Shown here one piece after another: positions 19,725 through 29,100 of a stretch of DNA of 43,518 nucleotides (within the stretch, counting starts at the first letter, position 1; the number at the start of each line of letters is the position of its first letter). The notes beneath the pieces were generated by a model. It did not search any database and was not told the origin of the DNA. It was given only the letters and a program-made list of their open reading frames with translations. The stretch comes from Flavobacteriales bacterium (lineage in GTDB: Bacteria > Bacteroidota > Bacteroidia > Flavobacteriales > PHOS-HE28), in NCBI GenBank assembly GCA_008016945.1, contig SSGN01000023.1, positions 1 to 43,518 on the forward strand, in the 5' to 3' direction. The position numbers were made by a program, and so were the translations under genes.

Positions 19725-19767
19725 ACGAACTTCGCCCCTGATCCCCGGCACAGCGCCCCCACAAAGC

Positions 19768-20721
19768 ATGAACAGCTTCCCCGTACTCGACGAAAAGGAC
19801 ACCCGCAGCGGCTTCGGTGCCGGCCTGCACGAACTCGGCAAGAAGAACCCGAACGTGGTGGCGCTCTGCGCCGACCTCACCGGATCGCTGAAGATGGACG
19901 CCTTCAAGAAGGACTTCCCCGACCGCTTCGTTCAAGTGGGCATCGCCGAGGCTAACATGATGGGTATCGCCGCCGGCCTGACCATCGGTGGGAAGATCCC
20001 CTACACCGGCACCTTCGCCAACTTCAGCACGGGTCGGGTGTACGACCAGGTGCGCCAGAGCATCGCCTACGCCGGCAAGAACGTGAAGATCTGCGCCAGC
20101 CACGCGGGCCTCACCCTCGGTGAGGATGGGGCCACCCACCAGATCCTGGAGGATATCGGCCTGATGCGCATGCTGCCCGGCATGGCCGTGGTGGTGCCCT
20201 GCGATCATAACCAGACCAAACAGGCCACCATCGCCATCGCGGAGCACGACGGACCCGTGTACCTGCGTTTCGGCCGCCCGAAATGGCCGGTGTTCATCCC
20301 CGCCGACATGCCCTTCGAACTGGGCAAGGCCCAACGCCTGATCGAAGGCTCCGATGTGAGCCTTTTCGCCTGTGGCCACCTGGTGTGGCGCGCCCTGCAA
20401 GCCGCGGAAGAACTCGCCAAGCAAGGGGTGAAGGCCGAAGTGATCAACATCCACACCATCAAACCGCTCGATACGGAAGCCATCCTCGCCTCGGTGGAGA
20501 AGACCGGCTGTGCCGTGAGCTGCGAAGAGCACAACCGCCATGGTGGCCTGGGTGATGCGATCGCCCAGGTGCTCGCCACCCACCGGCCCACACCGCAAGA
20601 GTTCGTGGCCGTGAACGACAGCTTCGGTGAAAGCGGGACACCCGCCCAACTGCTGAAGAAGTACGGCTTGGATACGCCCGACATCGTGGCCGCCGCACAA
20701 CGCGCCATCCGCCGGAAGTGA
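19768..20721 (+). CDS. Transketolase, C-terminal subunit
   Basis: The 317-residue second half of transketolase: the pyrimidine-binding domain (E61 in GIAEANMMG is the conserved glutamate that activates thiamine diphosphate) and the C-terminal transketolase domain. It must pair with the product of 17348-18226 to form the active site at the interface. Aromatic and gating residues are those of a transketolase rather than of 1-deoxyxylulose-5-phosphate synthase, which would be one chain of about 620 residues. ATG 19768 gives the usual N-terminus. Confidence 0.93.
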   Translation: MNSFPVLDEKDTRSGFGAGLHELGKKNPNVVALCADLTGSLKMDAFKKDFPDRFVQVGIAEANMMGIAAGLTIGGKIPYTGTFANFSTGRVYDQVRQSIAYAGKNVKICASHAGLTLGEDGATHQILEDIGLMRMLPGMAVVVPCDHNQTKQATIAIAEHDGPVYLRFGRPKWPVFIPADMPFELGKAQRLIEGSDVSLFACGHLVWRALQAAEELAKQGVKAEVINIHTIKPLDTEAILASVEKTGCAVSCEEHNRHGGLGDAIAQVLATHRPTPQEFVAVNDSFGESGTPAQLLKKYGLDTPDIVAAAQRAIRRK

Positions 20722-20724
20722 CCT

Positions 20725-20754
20725 GACGCCGCCGCGCCATGGCGCGGCGGCGTC
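20725..20754. repeat. Perfect 30-bp G+C palindrome
   Basis: GACGCCGCCGCGCCA followed by its exact reverse complement, three bases after the transketolase stop. With no loop it can fold only by opening the centre. It may be a terminator stem for the transketolase operon, though no T run follows. Confidence 0.7.
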
Positions 20755-20774
20755 CTCAAACCGGACCACGTTCG

Positions 20775-20824
20775 CCCAGAACACCGAAGGCCACCTCGTG
20801 CGAGGTGGCCTTCGGTGTTCTGGG
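20775..20824. terminator. Perfect 24-bp stem hairpin
   Basis: Arms 20775-20798 and 20801-20824 are exact reverse complements of 24 bases with only TG between them. It lies between the convergent transketolase and beta-propeller genes. The length exceeds normal intrinsic terminators and no T run follows. It could act on both strands. Confidence 0.6.
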
Positions 20825-20872
20825 TCCTGGAGCCCCTCGTGTGGTGTCCCCTATGTTCATCAACCCTCTCCG

Positions 20873-20965
20873 ACCCTCTTTCGCCTTCCTACTGCGTTGG
20901 AGCATTTCGCCGTAGCGCCTGCTACGCCGCGCATGTTCTGCCTTGCAAGAAGTCGAAAGAGAGGG
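20873..20965. mobile_element. Palindromic repeat element resembling the one in clpB
   Basis: Outer arms CTCTTTCG (about 20876-20883) and CGAAAGAG (20954-20961) enclose a central palindrome CGTAGC-GCCT-GCTACG. Read on the minus strand its order is GCAAGGC, short spacer, GCG-rich palindrome with GTAGC/GCTAC, spacer, AACGC. The clpB element has the same order (GCAAGGC, then GCATAGC/GCTATGC, then AACGC). It has no coding capacity. The shared layout suggests divergent members of one repeat superfamily; the sequence itself differs a good deal. Confidence 0.55.
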
Positions 20966-21036
20966 CAGATCTTCAGTTAACCAAGCTTAGGGGACGATGC
21001 ACTACATGGAGCAGCACGTTCCAGGTTGAAAGGTGC

Positions 21037-23043
21037 TTATTGTACCACCAGCCGGACCGCAGTGGATGCGGCACCATGCAATAGATACATACCGGGCGCC
21101 AACGACCCGGTCGCCACCACCGCCCGGTCGCCTTCCACCAGCAAGGTGCCGCGATGACGCCCATCGATGGTGGTGAGGTAGGGCGTGCGGCCTGCTTGCA
21201 GACCGGCCACCACGATGTGTTGTCCGCGCAGGGCCGGGACCGGTGACACCCGGAGGCCGGACCCGAAACCATCGGCCAGCCCTGTGCAGATCTCCACCGC
21301 GAGCGTGATGGTATCGGAAGCCACACACTGGCCATGAGTGGCCGATACGATGTACGTGACGGTGGAATCGATGTCCACCGGCAGCGTTGCCGTGGTCTCC
21401 CCACCAGGCATCCACAAGTAGGTACACCCCACACATGGCCCGGGGTCCAATATGGTGGTCATGCTACCACAGGCCACCGAATCGGCCGGTAGTGAGGCGT
21501 GGGCCTCACCCGCTACGAGCTGTAACGTGGCCGGGGCACTGGTGCCGCACAGGTTGCTCGCGCCCACGCTGATGGTGGCCGGCCCGGCGGATGTGGCCAC
21601 CACGTACGACACGGTATCCCCTTGGCCCGCAACAACGTCCCAAACTCCGGCATCCCAAGTGTACGAGGTGGCATCGCCGAAGGCATCCACGGCCAGGGCC
21701 ACGGTATCGCCCAGGCACCATTCGCTGGTCAACACATCGATGTCGAACGGATCGTACGGGACACCACCACACCAATCGTACAAAGCCACGGCACCACGAT
21801 CGCTACCCGTAGGCAGACTGACCACGGCAGCACCGGGATCAAGATCCACCGTGTACCCTTGGTTGATGGACCCTATCGCGAAGGTCGAACCTCGCACTGC
21901 GAAGCCCCGCACGATGGGATAGGTGCAGTCCGATCCACTGTACAAGGAGAAATTGTGGTCGACCAGGCCGCTCACGTTCATCTTGAAGAACCGATAGTAG
22001 TTCGCCGTGCAGTTGGTGCTGTACGCCCCCATGGAGCCCCCTTGTCCATCGGAAACGATACCGGCCAACCGGATGTTGCCGTTGCCGGGCAGTGCGGTCT
22101 GATACACCTCGTTCAGGATCTGCCCCGAAGTGGAATACTTCACCGCCCACTGTCCGCCACCGGAATACGCACTGGCCAACTGATACACATTACCTGCGTC
22201 GTCGGCAGCGAGCTTCTGTTCGCCGAAATGAGCGTTGGCGCGAGCCACGAAGGCGAAGGTGCTGTCGTATCGCAAGAGGTTGATCGATTGGTTGTAGACC
22301 AGGTGGGTCCCAGGTCCAGGATCCACATCGATCTGGCCGCTCAACGCCCCACCGTCATCAAGGCGTTGCACCACGTAGAACCCGGCGCCGTTCGGCATCG
22401 CCGCAATGGCACGGGTGTAGGTGAACCCATTTGGCCAATGCCGCAGGTTGGCCCAATGCAATGTGCCATCCGGTCGATACCGGGCGATGAACACCCCTCC
22501 TGCGGAGGACCCCACCACCAGATCGTGCACCCCGGGTCCGGGATCCATGTCGTACGTACCCTGCCCCAGATCGCCTGCGATGTACAAGTTGCCCGCGTCA
22601 TCGCAGGTCAACCCACCATAGGAAGAGCTAAGGTCCGTGGTGTTCGCCACGCTGAAGCCCCACTGGTACTGTCCGTTACTATTGTACTTCGCGTACACCT
22701 TTCCAGGGTTCACCAGCGTGGTGAATGGGCCCGGATCCAGATCCAATTGGCCGGTGGTGAAGCCCAGGTACACGAACACATTGTCATTCCCATCCACATC
22801 CATATCCAGTGCGGAGATGGTTGGCGCGCTCAGGGTCTTGGTCCACAGCAACGCACCGATGCTGCTGTACCGTTGAAGCTTCACCTGGTCGCTACCGCTA
22901 CCTAAGGTGAACAGGTCGCCGTTGGAGGCGAATACAACACGCGACACCCCGTTCTGCGAGGTGGCGGCCCAATCCAGGCTGAACTGTTGCGCGTGCAACG
23001 ATGAGAGAAGGAGCGTGAGCAGGAACAAGAGAGATGATCGCAT
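21037..23043 (-). CDS. Secreted beta-propeller-like protein with T9SS sorting domain
   Basis: A 668-residue exported protein. ATG 23043 is chosen since the signal peptide (RSSLLFLLTLLLSSLHA-Q) follows and a perfect -7 box lies 18 bp upstream; the frame continues 30 codons further. Residues about 20-430 are SBBP-like propeller repeats marked by D-x-D-P-G-P (repeated at least four times) and DDAGNLYIAG-type strands. Ig-like segments with paired cysteines follow. The last 70 residues (from VSPVPALRG to VRLVVQ) form a T9SS type A sorting domain. The gene is convergent to the transketolase genes and probably monocistronic. Its ligand is unknown. Confidence 0.82.
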   Translation of the reverse strand: MRSSLLFLLTLLLSSLHAQQFSLDWAATSQNGVSRVVFASNGDLFTLGSGSDQVKLQRYSSIGALLWTKTLSAPTISALDMDVDGNDNVFVYLGFTTGQLDLDPGPFTTLVNPGKVYAKYNSNGQYQWGFSVANTTDLSSSYGGLTCDDAGNLYIAGDLGQGTYDMDPGPGVHDLVVGSSAGGVFIARYRPDGTLHWANLRHWPNGFTYTRAIAAMPNGAGFYVVQRLDDGGALSGQIDVDPGPGTHLVYNQSINLLRYDSTFAFVARANAHFGEQKLAADDAGNVYQLASAYSGGGQWAVKYSTSGQILNEVYQTALPGNGNIRLAGIVSDGQGGSMGAYSTNCTANYYRFFKMNVSGLVDHNFSLYSGSDCTYPIVRGFAVRGSTFAIGSINQGYTVDLDPGAAVVSLPTGSDRGAVALYDWCGGVPYDPFDIDVLTSEWCLGDTVALAVDAFGDATSYTWDAGVWDVVAGQGDTVSYVVATSAGPATISVGASNLCGTSAPATLQLVAGEAHASLPADSVACGSMTTILDPGPCVGCTYLWMPGGETTATLPVDIDSTVTYIVSATHGQCVASDTITLAVEICTGLADGFGSGLRVSPVPALRGQHIVVAGLQAGRTPYLTTIDGRHRGTLLVEGDRAVVATGSLAPGMYLLHGAASTAVRLVVQ

Positions 23044-23061
23044 GGGGTTGTTTTGAACGGG

Positions 23062-23069
23062 CAAAACTA
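23062..23069 (-). promoter_or_regulatory. -7 promoter box (TAGTTTTG)
   Basis: On the minus strand TAGTTTTG fully matches TAnnTTTG, 18 bp before ATG 23043. It supports that start over the longer frame. Confidence 0.7.
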
Positions 23070-23204
23070 ACCAGCCCTCTGACGCGTCCCACGCCAATGT
23101 GCAGAACCGCCACCTCGATGCGCCACTGCTCACCCTGGACGATCAGCCGTGACAGATGACCGCCTACGCCAATGGATCCAAACCTTTTCACCGCACCCGT
23201 GTCC

Positions 23205-23212
23205 TACCTTCG
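23205..23212 (+). promoter_or_regulatory. -7 promoter box (TACCTTCG) of the sigma-factor operon
   Basis: TACCTTCG lies 78 bp before ATG 23291. That leaves an untranslated leader of about 70 bases. A TTTT run is about 16-19 bp upstream, near the -33 position. Confidence 0.5.
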
Positions 23213-23290
23213 GGCAGCATCCCGTAAGGTTGCCTGCAGCGAACCCTAAGCACTGGCGAACACCCTTCATCGGGTCGCGACGTGCCTACC

Positions 23291-23854
23291 ATGAGCGACC
23301 TCAGCGACGCCGAACTACTCGCGCTCTTCCGAAAGGAAGAAAGTCGCAACTATGCGTTCAACCTCCTGGTACGCCAGTATCAGCAGAGGCTATACGGCTT
23401 CATCCGACGCATGGTGACCGACCACGACGAAGCGAAGGACGTGCTGCAGGAGGTGTTCGTGAAAGCCTGGACCAATCTGGATAGGTTCCGTGGCGACGCA
23501 CAACTGTACAGCTGGCTCTACCGGATCACGCACAACGAATGCCTCAACCACCTGCGCAAGCAGAAACGCGGGCTCTTCGTGAGCGAGGACAACATCATCG
23601 AACGGTTGACCACCACGCTCGACAGCAGCGAGCACTTCTCCGGCGATGCGATCCAGCAGAAGCTGCAGCGTGCCGTGATGCGGCTGCCCGACAAGCAACG
23701 GGCGGTGTTCACCATGAAATACTTCCAGGAGCTGAAATACGAGACGATCAGCGAGATCACCGGGACCAGCGTGGGCGCGCTCAAGAGCAGTTACCATATC
23801 GCCGTGAAGAAGATCGAGGACTGGCTCAGCGCGGATCAAACCAAAACCTCTTGA
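23291..23854 (+). CDS. ECF-type RNA polymerase sigma factor (RpoE-like)
   Basis: A 187-residue sigma-70 family factor of the extracytoplasmic-function type. Region 2 is clear (YQQRLYGFIRRMV...DEAKDVLQEVFVKAW, then LYSWLYRITHNECLNHLRK), as is region 4 (LPDKQRAVFTMKYFQELKYETISEITGTSVGALKSSYHIAVKKIE). Region 3 is lacking, as usual. ATG 23291 is preferred; a GTG three codons upstream is possible. The gene heads a three-gene operon with a single-span membrane protein and a Spy-like periplasmic protein. Such arrangements are typical for envelope-stress control, with the membrane protein as candidate regulator. Confidence 0.92.
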   Translation: MSDLSDAELLALFRKEESRNYAFNLLVRQYQQRLYGFIRRMVTDHDEAKDVLQEVFVKAWTNLDRFRGDAQLYSWLYRITHNECLNHLRKQKRGLFVSEDNIIERLTTTLDSSEHFSGDAIQQKLQRAVMRLPDKQRAVFTMKYFQELKYETISEITGTSVGALKSSYHIAVKKIEDWLSADQTKTS

Positions 23855-23876
23855 GGACATCTAAGCATTGAATGCC

Positions 23877-24332
23877 ATGGAACGCCTCTCCGACCACGAC
23901 GAATTGAAGGACGCCCCTCGCTTAAGGAGCATTCCGAAGGTGGACCCCTTCGTGGTCCCCTCCGGCTTCTTCGAAACGTTCCCTCACGCGGCGCAGGAGC
24001 GCGTGCGTGGTTCCGACCGATCGATCGTGTCCGAACCACTACGCGGGGCTTGGGTACGGCCCGCTCTGCTCTTCGGCACGCTGAGCCTCTTGGTCGGGCT
24101 GTTCCTACTTTGGCCATCCGGCAAGCACACAGAACACATGGTATCGGTGGGCCAGGATTGGTCGGAGAACGACCTGTTGCATACCGGCATCGACCCGGAA
24201 CTCCTCTACACCGAGCTGGACACGACCATGGACCTGATGGACGTGGTGGAACTCCCGGAGAACGGCGCAGCGGTGCTGGCCTACCTTGAAGGCGAAGACC
24301 TTTCGTTGGACCTCTTGATCGAAGAGCTATGA
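23877..24332 (+). CDS. Single-span membrane protein, candidate anti-sigma factor
   Basis: A 151-residue protein. ATG 23877 is used; a TTG three codons earlier is also in frame. The cytoplasmic N-terminal part (about 60 residues) contains P-F-V-V-P-S-G-F-F-E-T-F-P. This short motif often occurs in small proteins downstream of ECF sigma genes in Bacteroidota. One membrane helix follows (about 62-80, LLFGTLSLLVGLFLLWP). The outer C-terminal part is strongly acidic. There is no zinc-binding HxxxCxxC, so it is not a classical ZAS anti-sigma factor. The regulator role rests on position and topology. Confidence 0.65.
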   Translation: MERLSDHDELKDAPRLRSIPKVDPFVVPSGFFETFPHAAQERVRGSDRSIVSEPLRGAWVRPALLFGTLSLLVGLFLLWPSGKHTEHMVSVGQDWSENDLLHTGIDPELLYTELDTTMDLMDVVELPENGAAVLAYLEGEDLSLDLLIEEL

Positions 24333-24814
24333 AACACCTGTTGAACCGCACCATCCTTTCCTTGCTGCTGCTTGCGGGCGTCCTTCCCGCTACCGCCCAG
24401 CCGAACACCCCTCCGAAAGCGGAGCGCTTGCGCGAGATCCAGGCGCAGAAGAGCGCTTACATCACCGCCCAACTGCAACTCACTCCCGAAGAGGCGCAAC
24501 GCTTCTGGCCCGTCTACAACGAATTCGACGAAAAACAGGACGCCCTTCGAAAGGAGATGCGCAGCCTGATCAATGACCCACAGGGCGATAAGGAGCCCAG
24601 TGAGAGCGATGCCGCTGCCATACTCGAAAAGGGCCTCCAACAACGGCAGAAGGAGATCGATCTGGAACGCAGTTACCTGGACCGCTTCAAACAAAGCATC
24701 GGAGCGGTGAAGACCCTGCGCCTGCGCAAGGCGGAGCACGACTTCAACCGGGAGGTCCTGCGCAAATTCCGACACCGAGGCGAGGAGGGCCCGCCTCCGC
24801 CACGTCGTCCGTGA
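24329..24814 (+). CDS. Spy/CpxP-like periplasmic protein
   Basis: A 161-residue exported, helical protein with a signal peptide (HLLNRTILSLLLLAGVLPATA-Q). The segment LQLTPEEAQRFWPVYNEFD (about 49-67) is the LTxxQ-type motif seen in Spy, CpxP and ZraP, small periplasmic chaperones or sensors. A long charged coiled-coil-like region follows, ending in a proline-rich tail (GPPPPRRP). Its start overlaps the membrane-protein stop by ATGA. It is likely the periplasmic sensor or target of the sigma/anti-sigma pair; this is inference. Confidence 0.75.
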   Translation: MKHLLNRTILSLLLLAGVLPATAQPNTPPKAERLREIQAQKSAYITAQLQLTPEEAQRFWPVYNEFDEKQDALRKEMRSLINDPQGDKEPSESDAAAILEKGLQQRQKEIDLERSYLDRFKQSIGAVKTLRLRKAEHDFNREVLRKFRHRGEEGPPPPRRP

Positions 24815-24829
24815 TCACCGCCGACCACC

Positions 24830-24837
24830 GACCTTTG
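24830..24837 (+). promoter_or_regulatory. -7-like box (GACCTTTG) of the aminotransferase gene
   Basis: GACCTTTG, 11 bp before ATG 24849, differs from TAnnTTTG only in the first base. The same octamer occurs before the CoA-binding gene at 31045-31052. It directly follows a 17-base repeat shared with 10694-10710. Confidence 0.45.
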
Positions 24838-24848
24838 CGCTCCATCCC

Positions 24849-26036
24849 ATGGACGCCCTTCACGCCGCCTTCTACCAGCATCTTGCGCAAACGAGCCCGC
24901 ACCCCATCGCCTTGGACATCGTAGGGGCCGAAGGGTGCTACCTGCATACCCGCGATGGAGCGCGTTACTTGGACCTGGTGGCCGGTTTGGCGGTGAACAA
25001 CACCGGACACCGGCACCCGAAGGTGGTGGAAGCGATCAAGGATCAAGTGGACCGCTACCTGCACGTGATCCCCTATGGCGAGTTCATCCAAGCCCCACAG
25101 GTGCTCTTTGCCGAAAGGCTCGCCGGCCTGCTGCCCATGGGTTTGGACAGCGTGTACTTCGTGAACAGCGGCACCGAGGCCAACGAAGGGGCCATGAAGC
25201 TGGCCAAGCGCATCACGGGTCGAACGGGATTGGTGGCCTGCCACAAGAGCTACCATGGGAGTACGCACGGTTCGCTCAGCATAACGGGCAACGAAGAGAA
25301 GAAGTATCGCAGCAGACCATTGCTCCCCGATGTACGGTTCATCACCTTCAACGACCCTGCGGACCTACGCATCATCGACCACCGCACGGCCGCGGTGGTG
25401 ATCGAGCCGATCCAAGGCGATGCCGGTGTGCGGGTGCCCGATACCGAATGGATCAAGGCCCTACGCGCCCGTTGCACCGAGGTGGGCGCCATGTTGGTGT
25501 TCGACGAGGTGCAGACCGGGTTCGGACGCACGGGCAAGCTCTTCGCCTTCGAGCACTTCGGTGTGGTTCCCGACATCTTGGTGTTGGGCAAGGCCCTGGG
25601 CGGAGGCATGCCCATGGGGGCCTTCGTGGCTTCGTCCGATCACATGCAGCTCCTCACCAACCACCCGGTACTGGGCCACATCACCACCTTCGGCGGGCAC
25701 CCACTGCCCTGTGCGGCCGGGCTGGCCGCCTTGGAGGTCTTGCTGAACGAACACCTGGCGGAGAACGCCGCAGCCATGGGCGCCCTGTTCAAGGAACGAC
25801 TCGTTCACCCGGCCATCCGCGAGGTGCGTGGCATGGGATTGATGCTGGCCGTGGACCTCGGCGATGCCGACAAGGTGCAACGCGTGGTGCATCATTGCCT
25901 GGACCACGGGGTGCTCGGCTTCTGGTTCCTCTCCTGCCCCACCGCCTTCCGCATCGCGCCGCCCTTGACCATCGACCGGCCCGAGGTGGAAATGGCTTGC
26001 CTCACCATCCTGGATGCCGTGGAACGAACGGATTGA
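24849..26036 (+). CDS. Class III pyridoxal-phosphate aminotransferase
   Basis: A 395-residue fold-type I aminotransferase of the acetylornithine / 4-aminobutyrate / ornithine group. NSGTEANEGAMKLAKR binds the cofactor phosphate, D219 in FDEVQTGFGRTG contacts the pyridine nitrogen, and K248 in LGKALGGGMPMG forms the Schiff base. Length and motifs fit this group but do not settle the amino donor. No arginine-biosynthesis or GABA genes are adjacent, so ArgD or GabT cannot be assigned. It is transcribed after the sigma operon with its own promoter-like box. Confidence 0.88.
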   Translation: MDALHAAFYQHLAQTSPHPIALDIVGAEGCYLHTRDGARYLDLVAGLAVNNTGHRHPKVVEAIKDQVDRYLHVIPYGEFIQAPQVLFAERLAGLLPMGLDSVYFVNSGTEANEGAMKLAKRITGRTGLVACHKSYHGSTHGSLSITGNEEKKYRSRPLLPDVRFITFNDPADLRIIDHRTAAVVIEPIQGDAGVRVPDTEWIKALRARCTEVGAMLVFDEVQTGFGRTGKLFAFEHFGVVPDILVLGKALGGGMPMGAFVASSDHMQLLTNHPVLGHITTFGGHPLPCAAGLAALEVLLNEHLAENAAAMGALFKERLVHPAIREVRGMGLMLAVDLGDADKVQRVVHHCLDHGVLGFWFLSCPTAFRIAPPLTIDRPEVEMACLTILDAVERTD

Positions 26037-26117
26037 AGGGGGGGCACCCTCCCTGCGCCGTTCCCGTACTGCCTGCCTCCGGTGGCTGGGACATCCCGGC
26101 CTCTGCACGGCCGCCCC

Positions 26118-26147
26118 TTGAACGTTGATCCCCTATCCTTACTTTAG
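26118..26147 (+). promoter_or_regulatory. Promoter TTG-N19-TACTTTAG of the M43 protease gene
   Basis: TTG at 26118-26120 and TACTTTAG at 26140-26147 are 19 bases apart, the usual Bacteroidota spacing between -33 and -7 elements. The box is 41 bp before ATG 26189. Confidence 0.6.
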
Positions 26148-26188
26148 GCCCGGTTAGGAACCTGAAACCCCTCGCTCACGAGAACCCT

Positions 26189-29100
26189 ATGAAACACGTT
26201 CTACTCGGACTTGCCGCCTGCACGTGGTCCCTGCTCGCTTCGGCTCAGCAGTACCACTGCGCCACGGACCGCATGCGTGCCGAACGCATCGCCGCAGACC
26301 CTTCATACCTGGAACGCGAAGCTGCGTTGGAGGCTGATATCCAACAGCTTCTGCGCAACGGATCAAGCGTGGAGCGCGGCGGCGATGTGATGGTGACGAT
26401 CCCCATCGTCTTCCACGTCATCCACGTAGGCGGACCGGAGAACATCACCAACGAACAGATCCTGGACCAGCTCGATATCCTGAACGAGGACTATCGTGCC
26501 CTGAACGCCGACATCTCCCAGGTCCACCCCGCATTCGCAGACCTGGTCGGCGATGCGCGGATCCGGTTCGTACTACCTACGTTGGACCCGGATGGGAATT
26601 GCACCAACGGTATCGACCGGATCAAGTCCCCGGAGACCTTGCGCGGTAGCGATAAAGGCAAGATGAACCCATGGCCCAGAGAGCGCTACCTCAACGTCTG
26701 GGTGATCAAATACATGGAGAACGAGGAAGCCGCAGGGTATGCCTACTACCCCAGCGCCTTCGATAGCCCTATCGGCCGCTTGGCCGATGGGATCATCATC
26801 GAATACGACTACGTGGGATCGATCTCCCCGGGCAGCGTGTTCCGCTCCACCGCTCTGACCCATGAGGTTGGCCACTACCTGAACCTGCCACACGTGTGGG
26901 GCAGCAACAACACCACGGAAGGAGGTGTGCCGCCCGCAGGACATATGATCGATCAGTGTGGCGATGACGGTGTGGACGACACCCCGGTGACCAAAGGGTG
27001 GAACATCTGCCCGGACTATAACGATGTGACCTTCGGTTGGGCCGATTGCGACAGGCTGAGCCTGGTGGGTCACAAGTACACCTTCAGTAGTGTTACCACT
27101 TCTTCGGGCACCACGGACACCACGCCACGGGTCAACCCGCAGGATACGATCAACAACGTGGTGCGCGAACGTGCCGAGATCAACGCCTTCTCCGCCACCG
27201 GGGTGGCCAACAACTCCTCCGTGCCGGGGATGTTCGCCTTCACCGGGTGGGACGCCCATCCGATCAACGGCGAGACCGTTTATTCTGAACTGCCGGGAAC
27301 GATCAACACGGGCAAGTACTATTCCTTCTCCTTCGCCCCCAACGTGAGCGACCTGCTCTATGTGGACTCCATCGGGTTCAAACTGGGCCGCAACGCCACC
27401 GGGGTCCGCACCTTCGCGGTCCGCTCCAGCGCGAACAACTACAGCGCCAACCTGCCGATCCGTGCAGCGGGCAACCCGAACATCTCCATCCAATCGGGCA
27501 ATGTCGCCTTCATCAAGAACGATGTCCCGCTCAGCGATGTGATGGTCTATGTGGATCCGCCGGCGGCGAACTTCCACTACACGGACCAGACCATCACCTT
27601 CCGCCTCTACGCCTGGAACGCGGAGACCGAGAACAGCGTTGCGCGCGTTTGCGACAATGCGACGGCTGACCTTTTCGACTTCCTGGGTGGTGCGCCTCAA
27701 CCCGGAGGGAGCTGGTCCGGCCCCAGTGCCATGAGCGGCATCTTCGACCCGGCCACCATGTCCGCTGGCACCTACACCTACACGTTGGAAGTGCCCGGCT
27801 GTGCCACCTACACCGCCGCAGTGGATGTGAGCGTGATCAGTGCGCCGAGCGCGCCCGTCATCAGCGGTGCGAGTGCCTTCTGCGCCCCTGGTTCAGTCAC
27901 CCTCTCCAGCAGTCCGGCCACGAACCTGACCTGGAGCACCGGGCAAACCACCGCCACCATCGCGGTGACCACAGCAGGCACTTACACCGTGACGCATACC
28001 CAAGGTGAGTGCAAAGCCACCAGCGAACCTTTCGTGGTGGAAGCCCATAGCGCAGTGAACGCTGGCACCGATGGCACACTTTCCCTCTGCGAAAGCTCGC
28101 CCGCTGCGGACATGTTCACCAAGCTCGGTGGCTCCCCACAAGCGGGTGGCGACTGGACCGGACCAAGCCCGGTGACCGACGGCCTGTACGATCCGCTCAC
28201 CATGGAACCCGGTGTGTATGAATATACCCTGGCCGACAATGGTGCTTGCGCTGGCGATGTGGCACAAGTCACAGTGACCGAGACCGCCACCGCCAACGCC
28301 GGTACCACGGCCAGCGCCAGCATCTGCACCAATGCCACCCTGGACCTGTTCACCAAACTTGGTGGCGGCGCCCAACCCGGTGGGATCTGGACGAACAACG
28401 ATGTGGAACTTCCGGGTGGCATCTATGATGCAGAGGCACATTCGCCCGGCGCCTATGTGTACACCGTGGACCTCGGTGGCGATTGTGGCTCGGCCACCGC
28501 CACGGTGAATGTCACGGAGATCAATGCTCCGGCAGTGCCGACCATCACCGGGAACAACGCCTTCTGTGCTGGTGGCAGCGTACAGCTGATGAGCAGCTCC
28601 AGCACGGGCAACACCTGGTCGCCAGGTGGCAGCACCACCCCTGGCCTGGTCGTTACGCGTCCTGGCACCTACACCCTGCGCGTTACGAACCCCAACGGCT
28701 GTTTCCGCACCACCACCATGGAGATCAGCGAGCGTAGCCGTGTGAACGCTGGTGGCGATGGCATGATCAACGTATGCGCCGATGCTTCGGACGTCGACCT
28801 TTTCGCGGGGTTGATCGGTGCGGCGAACGCAGGTGGTACGTGGTCCGGACCAAGCACCGTGACCGATGGCTTGTACCAACCTGCCAGCATGCAGCCCGGT
28901 GTATATAGCTATGTGGTGGCCGGCACTTCGCCCTGCCCCAACGACACCGCCACCGTTACCGTAAGCGAGTCCTCGGACCTGGCTTTCGTGGACGGGTATT
29001 TCGGTGTTGACGATGTAACGGTGTACGGCAGTACGAACGTGATCGAGAACGTGGAGAACTACATGGAGTACTCGTACTGCAGCAAGATGTTCACCATCGG

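Noticed and set aside
26861..26893. Defective zinc site in the M43 protease because position 8 of the motif is Asn rather than Gly
   Set aside because: Asn or other residues at this place occur in bacterial M43 members; all three His ligands and the catalytic Glu are present.
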